Below, piece by piece: positions 1-7,803 of a stretch of DNA of 39,869 bases (positions are counted from its first letter, which is position 1; each line of letters opens with the position of its first letter). A program made the translations under genes and the position numbers. The DNA is from Listeria costaricensis (GTDB lineage Bacteria > Bacillota > Bacilli > Lactobacillales > Listeriaceae). The notes beneath the pieces were generated by a model. That model ran no database searches. It was not told the DNA's origin and saw nothing but the letters and a program-made list of their open reading frames with translations. The stretch spans positions 1-39,869 of the forward strand of contig NZ_FXUT01000020.1 of the NCBI RefSeq assembly GCF_900183385.1, in the 5' to 3' direction.

Positions 1-103
1 TAAAAATAGCGTAAAAAGATAATCTATAAGTTATTTGGTGCTATCTTAATAGTTGAAAAATTGATTTGTTACAATAGTTAGAAAAATACCCTATAAACCC
101 TTT

Positions 104-117
104 TGTAAGCGGTATCA
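104..117. promoter_or_regulatory. cre-like site (CcpA) upstream of toxin gene
   Basis: TGTAAGCGGTATCA matches the catabolite-responsive element consensus WGWAARCGYTWWMA at 13 of 14 positions. It lies 41 bases before the start codon of the secreted toxin-like gene and just after a TATAAA at 92-97, where binding of CcpA would block transcription. No well-spaced -35 box was found for that -10, so the promoter itself is unsure. Confidence 0.4.
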
Positions 118-157
118 TGATATTCTTTGCTTATAAAAAGATGGGAGCTGTTGAAAA

Positions 158-529
158 ATGACAGGGATAGTGAAAAAGGGTATCATTAAAATGATAGTTG
201 CGACAGTAATTTTTAGTGGTATTAGTTTTGTTAGTTTTACCGCACAACCGCAAGAAGCGAAAGCATTAATTTGGATTAAACCATCAAAACAGTGTTCGGT
301 GTCAATGCAGTATGATATTCCAACTAGCTTGCTTGATAAAAATGGGAATGTACAATTAGGTAAGTTTAATCAAAAAGTTAAAGGGAAATCAGCATGGAAA
401 GACCCAAAGACAGGTTATACGAAAGAAAAAGATACAGCTGGCCATGGCGGGAAAAAATGGAAAATCAAGGATAAAAAAGGAAAAAGGAAGGCTTCGACTG
501 ATGGAAATGGAAAAATTTTATCAAAATAG
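158..529 (+). CDS. Small secreted toxin-like protein (Ntox21-like C-terminus)
   Basis: 123 residues. The N-terminus (about 1-36) is a Sec signal peptide: lysines, a hydrophobic stretch and an AKA cleavage site. The last ~50 residues are lysine/glycine-rich with the pattern K-S-A-W-K-D-P-K-T-G-Y-T, D-T-A-G-H-G-G, K-W-K and D-G-N-G-K-I-L. I recognise this as the Ntox21-like tail found at the C-termini of polymorphic (for example LXG) toxins. Here the tail follows a signal peptide directly, with no LXG or repeat region. The Shine-Dalgarno GGGAG (143-147) lies 10 bases before ATG. The next gene overlaps its 3' end, as toxin and immunity genes often do. The biochemical activity is not known from sequence; the family is predicted to be a nuclease. 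The left flank (1-157) has no gene. Confidence 0.6.
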   Translation: MTGIVKKGIIKMIVATVIFSGISFVSFTAQPQEAKALIWIKPSKQCSVSMQYDIPTSLLDKNGNVQLGKFNQKVKGKSAWKDPKTGYTKEKDTAGHGGKKWKIKDKKGKRKASTDGNGKILSK

Positions 530-1052
530 CTACTCATTTTTAATAGAAGAAAAGCTTGTTGGTCCAAAAGAAAATAGAATTTTTGAGGAAGATTTTCTAT
601 TAGAAAATTATTCGGAAATAGATTGGGCTGTTTCACCAAAATTTATTGATATTTTGCCTAAACAAATGGGGAGTGAAATATATTTTTGGGAATTTGAATA
701 TGAGGTAGAATCTGAGAATGGAGTGTGGACTCAAAACTTTCTTTCATACATGCCTAAATTTGAAAAAGTACTCCTCATGTTAGTAGCTTATGCGGAAGAA
801 GTATTTGTTAATTCTGCTTATTTTGATACAGAGATTTTCAAGTTAGAGCAATCCAAATCGAGTTTTGATAAAGTTAAAGTGAGTATTCAGGAGAGTTTGC
901 AGGGAAATGTAAATACGATTCTTTCTTTTCCAAAAGAAAAAATGTTGATATGTATTCATTCATTGTTTGTGCACGTGATTAGCCGAAATGAGGATTTCCT
1001 ATCTTTCGTGCAGAGGATTGCTACTGTAGAAGGTATATATTTTCATTCATAA
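501..1052 (+). CDS. Probable immunity protein for the upstream toxin
   Basis: 183 residues, acidic, with no signal peptide or membrane segment, so cytosolic. I do not recognise the family. The start at ATG 501 is chosen because AAGGAAGG sits about 9 bases upstream; the open frame extends back to 444 inside the toxin gene but has no ribosome site there. The gene overlaps the toxin coding sequence by 29 bases, indicating translational coupling, and both end at one terminator (1062-1092). Position, size and acidity against a lysine-rich partner suggest an immunity protein. This is inference from context only. Confidence 0.5.
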   Translation: MEMEKFYQNSYSFLIEEKLVGPKENRIFEEDFLLENYSEIDWAVSPKFIDILPKQMGSEIYFWEFEYEVESENGVWTQNFLSYMPKFEKVLLMLVAYAEEVFVNSAYFDTEIFKLEQSKSSFDKVKVSIQESLQGNVNTILSFPKEKMLICIHSLFVHVISRNEDFLSFVQRIATVEGIYFHS

Positions 1053-1061
1053 TTAATAAGA

Positions 1062-1092
1062 AACTTCGATTATTGTAAATCGGAGTTTTTTT
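1062..1092 (+). terminator. Rho-independent terminator of the toxin/immunity pair
   Basis: Stem AACTTCGATT / AATCGGAGTT (10 bp, one G-U pair), 6-base loop, then seven T. It starts 10 bases after the immunity stop codon. Confidence 0.85.
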
Positions 1093-1108
1093 ATTTGGAA
1101 AATATAAC

Positions 1109-1135
1109 AAAAAAAGCCCATCTACCAGATGAGCT
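1109..1135 (-). terminator. Minus-strand terminator with no visible gene
   Basis: Read on the minus strand: AGCTCATCT, GGT loop, AGATGGGCT (9 bp, one G-U), then a T run. No minus-strand gene lies upstream of it before the LysR gene ending at 4566, which has its own terminator. The rest of 1136-1281 has no gene but contains a perfect 9-bp inverted repeat, CACAATTAC (1157-1165) / GTAATTGTG (1182-1190), around an A-rich loop. Confidence 0.5.
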
Positions 1136-1281
1136 GAAAAAAGGGAGTATAAGATTCACAATTACAAAAAAAGGGGAAAAAGTAATTGTGGTTGAAATCT
1201 ATTACTAATATAACGTCAAAAGATGAGAAGATACCAGTAAAGACATAAGAAAACCCTAAAAAAGCGAAAGAAGCGATTAAA

Positions 1282-1641
1282 TTGTTAAAAATTAAACGAA
1301 TTTATGAAGAACCCAGTAAAGAAGACGGAAAGCGTATTTTAGTTGATCGGCTGTGGCCGCGTGGGGTTTCAAAAGAAAAGGCGAATCTCGATGACTGGCC
1401 AAAGGAAATTGCCCCCACAAATGAACTTCGAAAAGCTTTTCATCAGGGGAAAATACCGTTTGAAACTTTTACAAAGGCTTATCTGCAAGAGCTTGCTCAA
1501 AATCCGCAGGCTGAAAACTTTCGATTCCATATCGAAAAGGCTTTATCCGCTGGGAATGTGACGCTTCTTTATGGCGCCAAAGATCCTGTGCATAACCAAG
1601 CTGCGATTCTTCAAGTGTGGTTAAAAAATACCAACAATTGA
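1282..1641 (+). CDS. DUF488 family protein (YeaO-like)
   Basis: 119 residues. The signature of the DUF488/YeaO family is clear: KIKRIYE near the start, then R-I-L-V-D-R-L-W-P-R-G, W-x-K-E-I-A-P, L-R-K-A-F-H and, near the end, L-L-Y-G-A-K-D followed by H-N-Q-A. The length is normal for the family. It starts with TTG and has only a weak ribosome site. Function is unproven; it is a small cytosolic protein sometimes found near metal- or heme-related genes. Its stop codon abuts the -35 box of the Fur-controlled promoter that follows. Confidence 0.75.
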   Translation: MLKIKRIYEEPSKEDGKRILVDRLWPRGVSKEKANLDDWPKEIAPTNELRKAFHQGKIPFETFTKAYLQELAQNPQAENFRFHIEKALSAGNVTLLYGAKDPVHNQAAILQVWLKNTNN

Positions 1642-1666
1642 CAATGATAATCATTATCAATATAAT
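1638..1666 (+). promoter_or_regulatory. Sigma-A promoter with Fur box in the spacer
   Basis: TTGACA (1638-1643), 17-base spacer, TATAAT (1661-1666): a consensus promoter. Inside the spacer, 1645-1659 is TGATAATCATTATCA, a perfect 15-bp palindrome matching the 7-1-7 Fur box. Fur with iron would shut this promoter off, so the next genes should be expressed under iron starvation. Confidence 0.92.
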
Positions 1667-1705
1667 GGTGCTAAAGCGCAAGCAATTATATTGGGGGTAG
1701 TGCGA

Positions 1706-2092
1706 ATGATTATTGTGACGAACACGATCAAGGTAGAAAAAGGATATGCAGCACATGTGATTAAGCAATTTGCTGGTCATGCAGGCGATGGGGCACCGAC
1801 TCGACAAATTGCTGATGTAGATGGATTTCTAGGGTTTGAGCTTTGGCAGACACATTTACCAGAGGCGGATTATGAAGAAGTTGTCGTAACGAGCAAATGG
1901 GTCAGTGAGGCCGCGCAAAAAGCATGGGTTAAAAGCGACTCTTTCAAGCAAGCACATGGTCGAACGAAAGACAGCCGTGACCAGCAGCGTGACCGCAAAG
2001 GAATCCTAAGCAGCACTATTACACAATATGAAGTTGTCCATATGCAGGCGCCTGCTGAAAAGGGGGATATCCTGCATGAAAATACCCATTGA
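1706..2092 (+). CDS. IsdG-like heme-degrading monooxygenase
   Basis: 128 residues, ABM-fold monooxygenase that opens heme to release iron in the cytosol. The three residues used by IsdG are present: Asn6, Trp74 and His84, with W and H ten apart in W-V-K-S-D-S-F-K-Q-A-H as in S. aureus IsdG. The start at ATG 1706 is chosen over an in-frame TTG at 1691 because GGGGG (1693-1697) lies 8 bases before it. The perfect Fur box in its promoter supports an iron-acquisition role. The following nitroreductase gene overlaps by 17 bases. From memory the order resembles lmo0484-lmo0485 of L. monocytogenes. The exact products (biliverdin, staphylobilin or other) cannot be told. Confidence 0.82.
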   Translation: MIIVTNTIKVEKGYAAHVIKQFAGHAGDGAPTRQIADVDGFLGFELWQTHLPEADYEEVVVTSKWVSEAAQKAWVKSDSFKQAHGRTKDSRDQQRDRKGILSSTITQYEVVHMQAPAEKGDILHENTH

Positions 2093-2651
2093 GCATCCCG
2101 TCTTAAAACGCCGCTCGGTTAAGAAAATCAGTAGCGAGCCGCTCGACAAAAAGGTTGTGATGGAATTGCTGGAAGCAGCTGGATCAGCTCCTTTTCACAG
2201 TAAAGTAGAGCCGTGGCATGTCTATACGATCGAAACGGATGCCCAAAAGAATCGCTATTTCCAAGCAGTAGTCGAAGGGTTTGCAGCCAAGGCGGATGCA
2301 CCGCTTACCGAAGCGAAAAAAGCAGACCTGGCCACCAGTCAGCAAAAGAAAGTAGGCGAGAGTCCGCTTATTTTAATCGTCACCTCTACGATAACGGGGG
2401 ATGAAAAGAAAGATTTTGAAGCCATCTGTGCAGTGAGTGCGTTTATTCAGAACTTCCAGATTCTGGCTTTTGAAAAAGAAATCGGTACATTATGGCGTTC
2501 GGGAAAATTTATTTTTGAACAAGCTTTTCAAGAAAAATTGGGCATTCCGGCGGATGAAAAAGTCATGGGGGTTTTTGCCTTAACGCGCGTGACAGAGCTT
2601 CCAGCGGCCAAATCGCGTCGGTCTGCCAGCGAATGGATCAAAGAAATCTAA
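2076..2651 (+). CDS. Nitroreductase family protein
   Basis: 191 residues, FMN-dependent nitroreductase fold. Visible features are the N-terminal R-R-S-V-K (FMN phosphate-binding type), A-A-G-S-A-P near residue 33, the S-P-L-I-L-I-V segment, and a C-terminal G-V-F-A-L. The start at ATG 2076 has AGGGGG (2061-2066) 9 bases upstream; the open frame begins at 2028 but has no ribosome site. It overlaps the IsdG-like gene, so it belongs to the same Fur-controlled operon. A reductase could supply electrons for heme cleavage or iron reduction; that is inference. Substrate unknown. Confidence 0.75.
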   Translation: MKIPIEHPVLKRRSVKKISSEPLDKKVVMELLEAAGSAPFHSKVEPWHVYTIETDAQKNRYFQAVVEGFAAKADAPLTEAKKADLATSQQKKVGESPLILIVTSTITGDEKKDFEAICAVSAFIQNFQILAFEKEIGTLWRSGKFIFEQAFQEKLGIPADEKVMGVFALTRVTELPAAKSRRSASEWIKEI

Positions 2652-2658
2652 GGCAGTT

Positions 2659-2687
2659 TGAAAAAATGAGCCAAGAGCGTTACAATA
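2659..2687 (+). promoter_or_regulatory. Promoter of rpmF
   Basis: TTGAAA (2659-2664), 17-base spacer, TACAAT (2682-2687), just after the nitroreductase stop. No Zur- or Fur-like palindrome is seen here. Confidence 0.7.
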
Positions 2688-2716
2688 GGAAATGTGAAAG
2701 AGTGGAGGTGCAAGAA

Positions 2717-2881
2717 ATGGCTGTACCAGCAAGACGTACGTCAAAAGCGAAGAAAAACAAGCGTCGGACGCATAAAGGTCTCTCTGTCCCAGGCTTGCAG
2801 TTTGATAAAGAAACTGGAGAATACCGCATGAGTCACCGGATTTCGCCTGATGGCACATATGGCGGCAAACAAATTATTTAA
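2717..2881 (+). CDS. rpmF: Ribosomal protein L32, cysteine-free (C-) form
   Basis: 54 residues. The N-terminus ([20 protein letters not shown]) is typical of bacterial L32 of the large ribosomal subunit. The usual C-terminal zinc ribbon with two CxxC pairs is missing; the region reads [15 protein letters not shown] with no cysteine. This is the zinc-independent paralogue type, which in many bacteria is made when zinc is scarce while a zinc-binding copy sits elsewhere. The start at ATG 2717 follows GGAGGTG. It has its own promoter and terminator, so it is a single-gene unit. Confidence 0.9.
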   Translation: MAVPARRTSKAKKNKRRTHKGLSVPGLQFDKETGEYRMSHRISPDGTYGGKQII

Positions 2882-2892
2882 ATAATGTTGAT

Positions 2893-2923
2893 ACCCGTAA
2901 CCAAATTTGGCTGCGGGTTTTTT
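2893..2923 (+). terminator. Terminator after rpmF
   Basis: ACCCG (2893-2897) pairs with CGGGT (2914-2918), with an inner CCAAA/TTTGG stem, followed by a run of T. Confidence 0.85.
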
Positions 2924-2985
2924 GAAGGCCACTTTGGGGTAATACATAAGGATGATTGTGTAAGAATGAACAAAGAGGTGGAACA

Positions 2986-3783
2986 ATGGAAGCTTGGAGT
3001 TTAGCAATTTTACTTTTCTTTATCTATGCAGTGATGGGCTGGCTTTGGGAAACGGTCTACTGCTCTTTGAAGGCACGGAAGTATGTTTACCGCGGCTTTT
3101 TATTTGGACCATATTGCCCAATCTACGGCTTTGGTGTCGTGATGGTGCTCTACTTGATGGATCCCTTGAAAGAACATATCATTTGGCTGTTTTTATTATC
3201 GGCTGTGCTGGTCTCCATTTTGGAATATCTGACAAGCTACTTTCTGGAAAAATTTTTCCATGCGACTTGGTGGGACTACCATGATGTGCCTCTCAATATC
3301 GGCGGTCGGATCGCAGTGCCAGTTTCGCTATTTTGGGGATTTGGCTGTACGCTGATCGTCAAAGTGATCAATCCAGAGGTGGAAGAGTTTGCCAACTGGC
3401 TTTACGGACAATTCGGTTTTTATTTACCAGCAATCATCACTATACTTATGCTGATAGATACGGTAAAATCAGTTACAAGCATGGTCGGCTTCCAAAAAGC
3501 AATCGGCGAATTTCGTGTTAAGATGGAGCATCAGGCAGAAGAATTGCGCTCTACACTTGAAAAACGAACCGCTGAATTTGAGGCCGACTTTCAAAAAGGA
3601 AAGCATCTGCACGAAAAAGAAAATTGGAAGCTGGCTCACGGGATGCGACCGCTTCGATTCTCTGAACGCCGAATGTTGAAGGCTTTTCCAAATATGAAAT
3701 TGAAACAGATGCCGCATTTTGAAAATTTACGTTCTACTTTGCTTAAACTTGATGATAAAAAAAGAAAAGAGGAAAAAGAATGA
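2986..3783 (+). CDS. Membrane protein, putative ABC-transporter permease family (CmpB-like)
   Basis: 265 residues. The first ~165 residues hold about five hydrophobic membrane segments with conserved G-W-L-W-E near residue 19 and R-G-F-L-F-G-P-x-C-P-I-Y-G, the mark of the PF06541 family of Firmicute membrane proteins of unknown function. The C-terminal ~95 residues are charged and helical, likely cytosolic. The start at ATG 2986 follows AGAGGTGG; an upstream TTG (2956) is less likely. It ends with ATGA overlapping the Nudix gene, so the two are co-translated. The family name suggests transport, but no activity is established. Confidence 0.7.
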   Translation: MEAWSLAILLFFIYAVMGWLWETVYCSLKARKYVYRGFLFGPYCPIYGFGVVMVLYLMDPLKEHIIWLFLLSAVLVSILEYLTSYFLEKFFHATWWDYHDVPLNIGGRIAVPVSLFWGFGCTLIVKVINPEVEEFANWLYGQFGFYLPAIITILMLIDTVKSVTSMVGFQKAIGEFRVKMEHQAEELRSTLEKRTAEFEADFQKGKHLHEKENWKLAHGMRPLRFSERRMLKAFPNMKLKQMPHFENLRSTLLKLDDKKRKEEKE

Positions 3784-4511
3784 CCGACCATTTTGTAAAA
3801 GCGGAAGATGCACTTAAAAATTACGACGCCTCCGTATTTCGGACGCCAGATGGCTATACGAGTGACATTTTATTATTCACAGTGAAAAATGAAGCGGATC
3901 GTCCCAAGCTACATGTCCTACTGATCGAGCGTGCCAAAACCAACGCGGAAGGCAAGCCGAATATGGAAGGCGGCAAGTGGGCAATTCCCGGCGGGTTCGT
4001 GGATGAGCATGAGGATGCCCATACTGCTGGTGTTCGCGAACTGGAAGAAGAAACCGGTTTGACGGATATTCCCCTGACGGCTTTTGGCGTTTATGATAAA
4101 CCAGGCCGAGATCCGCGCGGTTGGATCATTTCCCGTGCCCATTATGCTTTTGTGCCACTTGCAGCACTGGAAAAAAGAGCGGCTGGGGATGATGCCCAGA
4201 ATGTCGCCCTTTTCCCAATTGAAAAAGCCCTAGAATTGCCGCTTGCATTTGATCATAAGGATATATTGACGGATGCCTTTGAAAGTATCACAAAGGAGCT
4301 ACTTTTAACCACAAAAGTCAGTGATTTTCTGCCGGAAGTCTTTTCTGCCGCTGAGCTTTATGCGGTGCTTGAAGGCTGCACGAAACAGGACACGCTGCCG
4401 CCATTTGAGGAATTTTCCTCCTATTTGAATTTACTGCCATTTATTGAGCAGAATGAAGCAGGCGACTATCAATTTATTTCCGAAGCGAAAGCCCATAGCA
4501 TTTTCTTTTAG
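3780..4511 (+). CDS. Nudix hydrolase with C-terminal winged-helix-like domain
   Basis: 243 residues. The Nudix box G-x5-E-x7-R-E-L-x-E-E-x-G-L is complete at about residues 71-94, so it should cleave a nucleoside diphosphate-X substrate with Mg2+. The C-terminal ~90 residues (from about F-D-H-K-D-I-L onward) look like the winged-helix part of NrtR/ADP-ribose-type Nudix proteins, several of which act as regulators. Whether it binds DNA is not shown. It overlaps the preceding membrane-protein gene by 4 bases. Confidence 0.8.
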   Translation: MTDHFVKAEDALKNYDASVFRTPDGYTSDILLFTVKNEADRPKLHVLLIERAKTNAEGKPNMEGGKWAIPGGFVDEHEDAHTAGVRELEEETGLTDIPLTAFGVYDKPGRDPRGWIISRAHYAFVPLAALEKRAAGDDAQNVALFPIEKALELPLAFDHKDILTDAFESITKELLLTTKVSDFLPEVFSAAELYAVLEGCTKQDTLPPFEEFSSYLNLLPFIEQNEAGDYQFISEAKAHSIFF

Positions 4512-4521
4512 CAGCAAAAAG

Positions 4522-4563
4522 AGACACCGATTTGCAGGAAACTTCTCCGGCAAGTCGGTGTCT
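4522..4563. terminator. Shared terminator between convergent genes
   Basis: 14-bp stem AGACACCGATTTGC (4522-4535) / GCAAGTCGGTGTCT (4550-4563) with one G-U pair. The minus strand continues into CTCTTTTT, so it ends the LysR gene well and probably the Nudix gene too. Confidence 0.8.
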
Positions 4564-4565
4564 GT

Positions 4566-5465
4566 TTATTTGTGTAAATAGTTCGCTTCACCAAACTGAA
4601 TGGCGAAATCACGGAATTTTCGTGCGGCGGGCGGAAGATAACGATTTTTTACTGTAGCCAGATAAATAAAGCGATCGTGTTCTGGGCTTTTTAGCGGGAG
4701 GACTTTGACATCATAATGCGGCAGAGAGGAAATATTCGGCATGATGGCAATTCCATAATTGACGCTGACGAGTCCTGCCATGGCCGTATCCTCTTCAACG
4801 TAGCAGGCAATGTTCGGCGTGACCCCGATTTCAGCAAACAAATCATCAATCAAAGGACGTAATCCGCTGGTATCGGCAAAAAAGACAAATGGATAGTCGG
4901 CTGTTTCATATAGGTCAATACTCGATTTTTGGGCGAGTGGATGATTTTTAGCTACGACAATCACCAGTTCTTGCCGTGTGATCGGTGTAAACTGGATTTC
5001 CGGCTCGTCTTCCACATGGGAACAGATGGCCAAATCGAACTTTTCGGCTTTTAATTTGGGGATGATCGAATTTGTCGCCCCTTGGAAAAATGAAAAAGTT
5101 ACCTCCTGATTACCTGGCTGGGAAGTGAATTCCTGGACAAGTTCGGGTACAAAATGGGCACCCATCGTGTAAATAAAGCCCAAATCAATTTTCCCCTTGG
5201 ATGGACTGGTGAGCTCCTGCAAAAGACGCTCGCCTTTTTCCAGTTCATCCAGCGACTTTTCCACATAGGCAAGGAAAAAGCGACCGTATTTGGTCAATCG
5301 GATATTTCGTCCCTGTTTCTCAAACAAATAAGTGCCCAGTTCTTTTTCCAGTTCTGAAATCGCGTGGCTGAGTGACGGCTGAGTAATCGAGAGTTCGGCA
5401 GCAGCTTCTGTATAGTGCTCTTTTTCAGCCAGCTTTCGAAAATAATATAACTGACGCAGATTCAC
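4566..5465 (-). CDS. quiR: LysR-family regulator of quinate/shikimate genes (QuiR-like)
   Basis: 299 residues. An N-terminal winged HTH (about 1-60: M-N-L-R-Q-L-Y-Y-F, A-A-x-E-L-x-I-T-Q-P-S-L-S) is followed by a substrate-binding domain. It starts with GTG behind AGGAGGA. It is divergent from a flavin oxidoreductase - shikimate dehydrogenase - dehydroquinate dehydratase operon, the usual place for an activator of that operon. I recall a shikimate-responsive LysR regulator, QuiR, in L. monocytogenes controlling such operons. The name rests on context, not on a sequence comparison. Probable target sites are in 5515-5580. Confidence 0.75.
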   Translation of the reverse strand: MNLRQLYYFRKLAEKEHYTEAAAELSITQPSLSHAISELEKELGTYLFEKQGRNIRLTKYGRFFLAYVEKSLDELEKGERLLQELTSPSKGKIDLGFIYTMGAHFVPELVQEFTSQPGNQEVTFSFFQGATNSIIPKLKAEKFDLAICSHVEDEPEIQFTPITRQELVIVVAKNHPLAQKSSIDLYETADYPFVFFADTSGLRPLIDDLFAEIGVTPNIACYVEEDTAMAGLVSVNYGIAIMPNISSLPHYDVKVLPLKSPEHDRFIYLATVKNRYLPPAARKFRDFAIQFGEANYLHK

Positions 5466-5514
5466 ATCCAGTCCTCCTGTTCAAGGTTTTCTTTCCTTTA
5501 GTGTACGTTATTTT

Positions 5515-5580
5515 ATAGAAAAAATCTATCAATAATGATGAAAATATGTATTAGATTAATAGATTGGCGAGCGATATAAT
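5515..5580 (+). promoter_or_regulatory. LysR-type box and promoter of the quinate/shikimate operon
   Basis: ATAGA-N5-TCTAT (5515-5529) is a 15-bp dyad in the usual LysR activator position, about 60 bases before the likely transcription start. The -10 is TATAAT (5575-5580); the -35 is poor (TTAGAT at 5551-5556, 18-base spacer), as expected for an activator-dependent promoter. A further ATTAGATTAAT dyad overlaps the -35 and could be the second contact site. Confidence 0.6.
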
Positions 5581-5669
5581 GAACATGTAAATGAATTTGT
5601 GCATAATTGAACGTGAAGATTTTAACAAAATTGAATACGGGACCTTATTCTACAGGAGGAAGATTTTGA

Positions 5670-7667
5670 ATGACTGATTACCCGAATATTTTTAAACCAT
5701 TAACAGTGAAACGCACAACCTTTAAAAACAGAATCGTGATGCCGCCAATGGGAACCAACTTGGCCAGTATGAACGGTGAATTCCCGGAAGAACATATTAA
5801 ATATTATGAACAGCGCGCAAAAGGCGGCACTGGGATGATTACAATCGAAAACGTTTGCATCGATTTTCCTTATGGAACGAACGGAACGACACAGCTGCGG
5901 ATTGACAATGATCAGTATATTCCAGGCTTTGTAAAAGCAACGGAACGGCTGCATCGGTATGGTGCCATGGTATCCGTACAGATCAACCATGCGGGGGCTT
6001 CGGCATATCCGGGTCGCTTAGGTGGTTTGCAGCCAGTATCGGCATCTGATATTCCGTCTAAACCGGGCGGCATCGTACCGCGTCCACTTACGAAAGATGA
6101 AATCTATGACATTATTGAAAAATACGGAGAAGCTGCGAGACGTGTACAGCAAGCGGGTTTTGACGCGGTGGAAATCCACGCTGGTCACTCTTACCTATTG
6201 TGCCAGTTCTTGTCGCCGCTTTATAATAAACGGACGGACGAATTTGGCGGCAATGCCGAAAATCGGGCACGGATTGTCAAACTGGTCATCGAAAAGGTCC
6301 GGGCGACAGTGGGGCCATTTTTCCCCATCATCCTGCGTTTCAGTGCAGATGAATTTATCGACGGGGGCAACCATCTAGAAGACATTCTGGAAATTCTAGA
6401 ATATTGCCAAGAAGAAGCGGACATTCTGAACGTTTCAGCGGCAGTCAACAACAATCTGTATTTGCAGATCGACCAAATGAACCTTGAGGACGGCTGGCGG
6501 AGCTATCTTTCCAAAGCAGTTCGCGACAAATTTGGCAAACCGACCATCACAAGCGGCAATATTCGTGATCCACGGCGTGCGGAAGAAATTCTGGCAAATG
6601 GCGAAGCGGACTTTCTGGCGATGGGGCGCGGCCTGATTGCTGAACCAAATTGGGTCAACAAAGTGGCGGCTGGACAGGAACACATGCTGAGAAAATGTAT
6701 TTCCTGCAATATTGGCTGTGCGGACCACCGGATTGCGAAATCGAAGCCGATTCGTTGTACGGTAAATCCGGATATAATCGATGAAGATGCTTATAAGAAA
6801 AAACAAGTCAACCGCCCGACAAATGTTGTAGTCATCGGTGGCGGAACGGCTGGGCTTGAGGCAGCTTGTACGGCGGCAGAAGTCGGTTGTGATACCTTCT
6901 TGTTTGAAGAAAAAGAGTATCTAGGCGGCCTGTCCAGAGAAATTTCCAAACTGCCGGATAAACGTCGGATCGCTGATTTGCCAACGTATCTGGAAAATCG
7001 GGCCAAATCGCTCCACAATCTGAAAATCTTTACTGGCACCAAAGCAGATACTGCTTTCATTCATAAATATAACCCAGATGTCGTGATTAACGCGACAGGC
7101 TCCAAACCATTACTTCCACCAATTAAAGGTTTGCATGAGTACATTGACCAAGAAAATGGATCTGTTCACTCTATTTTCGGTTTAATCTCAAAAATTGATC
7201 AGTTCACAGATTTTGCAGATAAACGAATTGTGGTTATCGGCGGCGGTGCAGTTGGACTTGATGTAGTGGAATTCTTTGCAGAACGGGGAGCAAAAGTGAC
7301 GATCGTCGAAATGCTGCCAGTTCTTGGAAAAGACCTTGATCATATTACAAAACTTTCCATGAATGATACACTGAAAAAGTACCAAGTTGAGCAACGGACA
7401 AGCACGGCACTGACAGAAGTTTGTGCAGACCACTTTAAAGTGAAGGCGGACGGCGAAGAAATCCAGCTTCCGTTTGACCATGGTTTTGTCTGCCTCGGCA
7501 TGCGTCCAGAAAATCCTGGGCTTAGCGAGCTGCTTGATTATGGGCAGGAGCATCATGTGGAAGTTGTCAACATTGGCGACAGCAAACAAGCAAGAAAGAT
7601 TCTAGAAGGTATGCGTGAAGGCCGCGATATTCTGTATACATTAGAAAAAATCGGCGCACGCTCGTAA
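5670..7667 (+). CDS. NADH:flavin oxidoreductase (old yellow enzyme / dienoyl-CoA reductase type)
   Basis: 665 residues. The N-terminal half is an FMN TIM barrel of the old-yellow-enzyme family (K-N-R-I-V-M-P-P-M near residue 20, H-A-G-H-S-Y-L around 171). A 4Fe-4S cluster motif follows with Cys343, Cys346, Cys350 and Cys363. The C-terminal half has two Rossmann folds: an FAD site ([11 protein letters not shown]) and an NAD(P) site ([11 protein letters not shown]). This is the multidomain layout of 2,4-dienoyl-CoA reductase and the Bai/FldZ enoate reductases. As first gene of the operon it may reduce an unsaturated acid made from quinate or shikimate; that is inference. Confidence 0.85.
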   Translation: MTDYPNIFKPLTVKRTTFKNRIVMPPMGTNLASMNGEFPEEHIKYYEQRAKGGTGMITIENVCIDFPYGTNGTTQLRIDNDQYIPGFVKATERLHRYGAMVSVQINHAGASAYPGRLGGLQPVSASDIPSKPGGIVPRPLTKDEIYDIIEKYGEAARRVQQAGFDAVEIHAGHSYLLCQFLSPLYNKRTDEFGGNAENRARIVKLVIEKVRATVGPFFPIILRFSADEFIDGGNHLEDILEILEYCQEEADILNVSAAVNNNLYLQIDQMNLEDGWRSYLSKAVRDKFGKPTITSGNIRDPRRAEEILANGEADFLAMGRGLIAEPNWVNKVAAGQEHMLRKCISCNIGCADHRIAKSKPIRCTVNPDIIDEDAYKKKQVNRPTNVVVIGGGTAGLEAACTAAEVGCDTFLFEEKEYLGGLSREISKLPDKRRIADLPTYLENRAKSLHNLKIFTGTKADTAFIHKYNPDVVINATGSKPLLPPIKGLHEYIDQENGSVHSIFGLISKIDQFTDFADKRIVVIGGGAVGLDVVEFFAERGAKVTIVEMLPVLGKDLDHITKLSMNDTLKKYQVEQRTSTALTEVCADHFKVKADGEEIQLPFDHGFVCLGMRPENPGLSELLDYGQEHHVEVVNIGDSKQARKILEGMREGRDILYTLEKIGARS

Positions 7668-7673
7668 AAAAGG

Positions 7674-7701
7674 TTGGGAAAGGGCTCTGGCTCTTTTCCA
7701 A
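7674..7701 (+). terminator. Intercistronic hairpin, possible weak terminator
   Basis: TTGGGAAAGGG (7674-7684) pairs with CTCTTTTCCAA (7691-7701) with two G-U pairs; only a broken T run follows (TTTCCTTT). It probably lowers read-through from the oxidoreductase into the next two genes rather than stopping it. Confidence 0.45.
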
Positions 7702-7803
7702 TTTCCTTTAGGCAAGCGGAAGAAAACGTCTGTAAAAATAAGTTCGTTTATTCACAAAGTTTTCTTCTTTAAATATTCTCCAATTGAAAGGAAAGATGAA
7801 AAA

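Noticed and set aside
1186-1248. 20-codon frame from TTG behind GGGG
   Set aside because: Weak start, low-complexity surroundings, and it begins inside the inverted repeat; no family resemblance.
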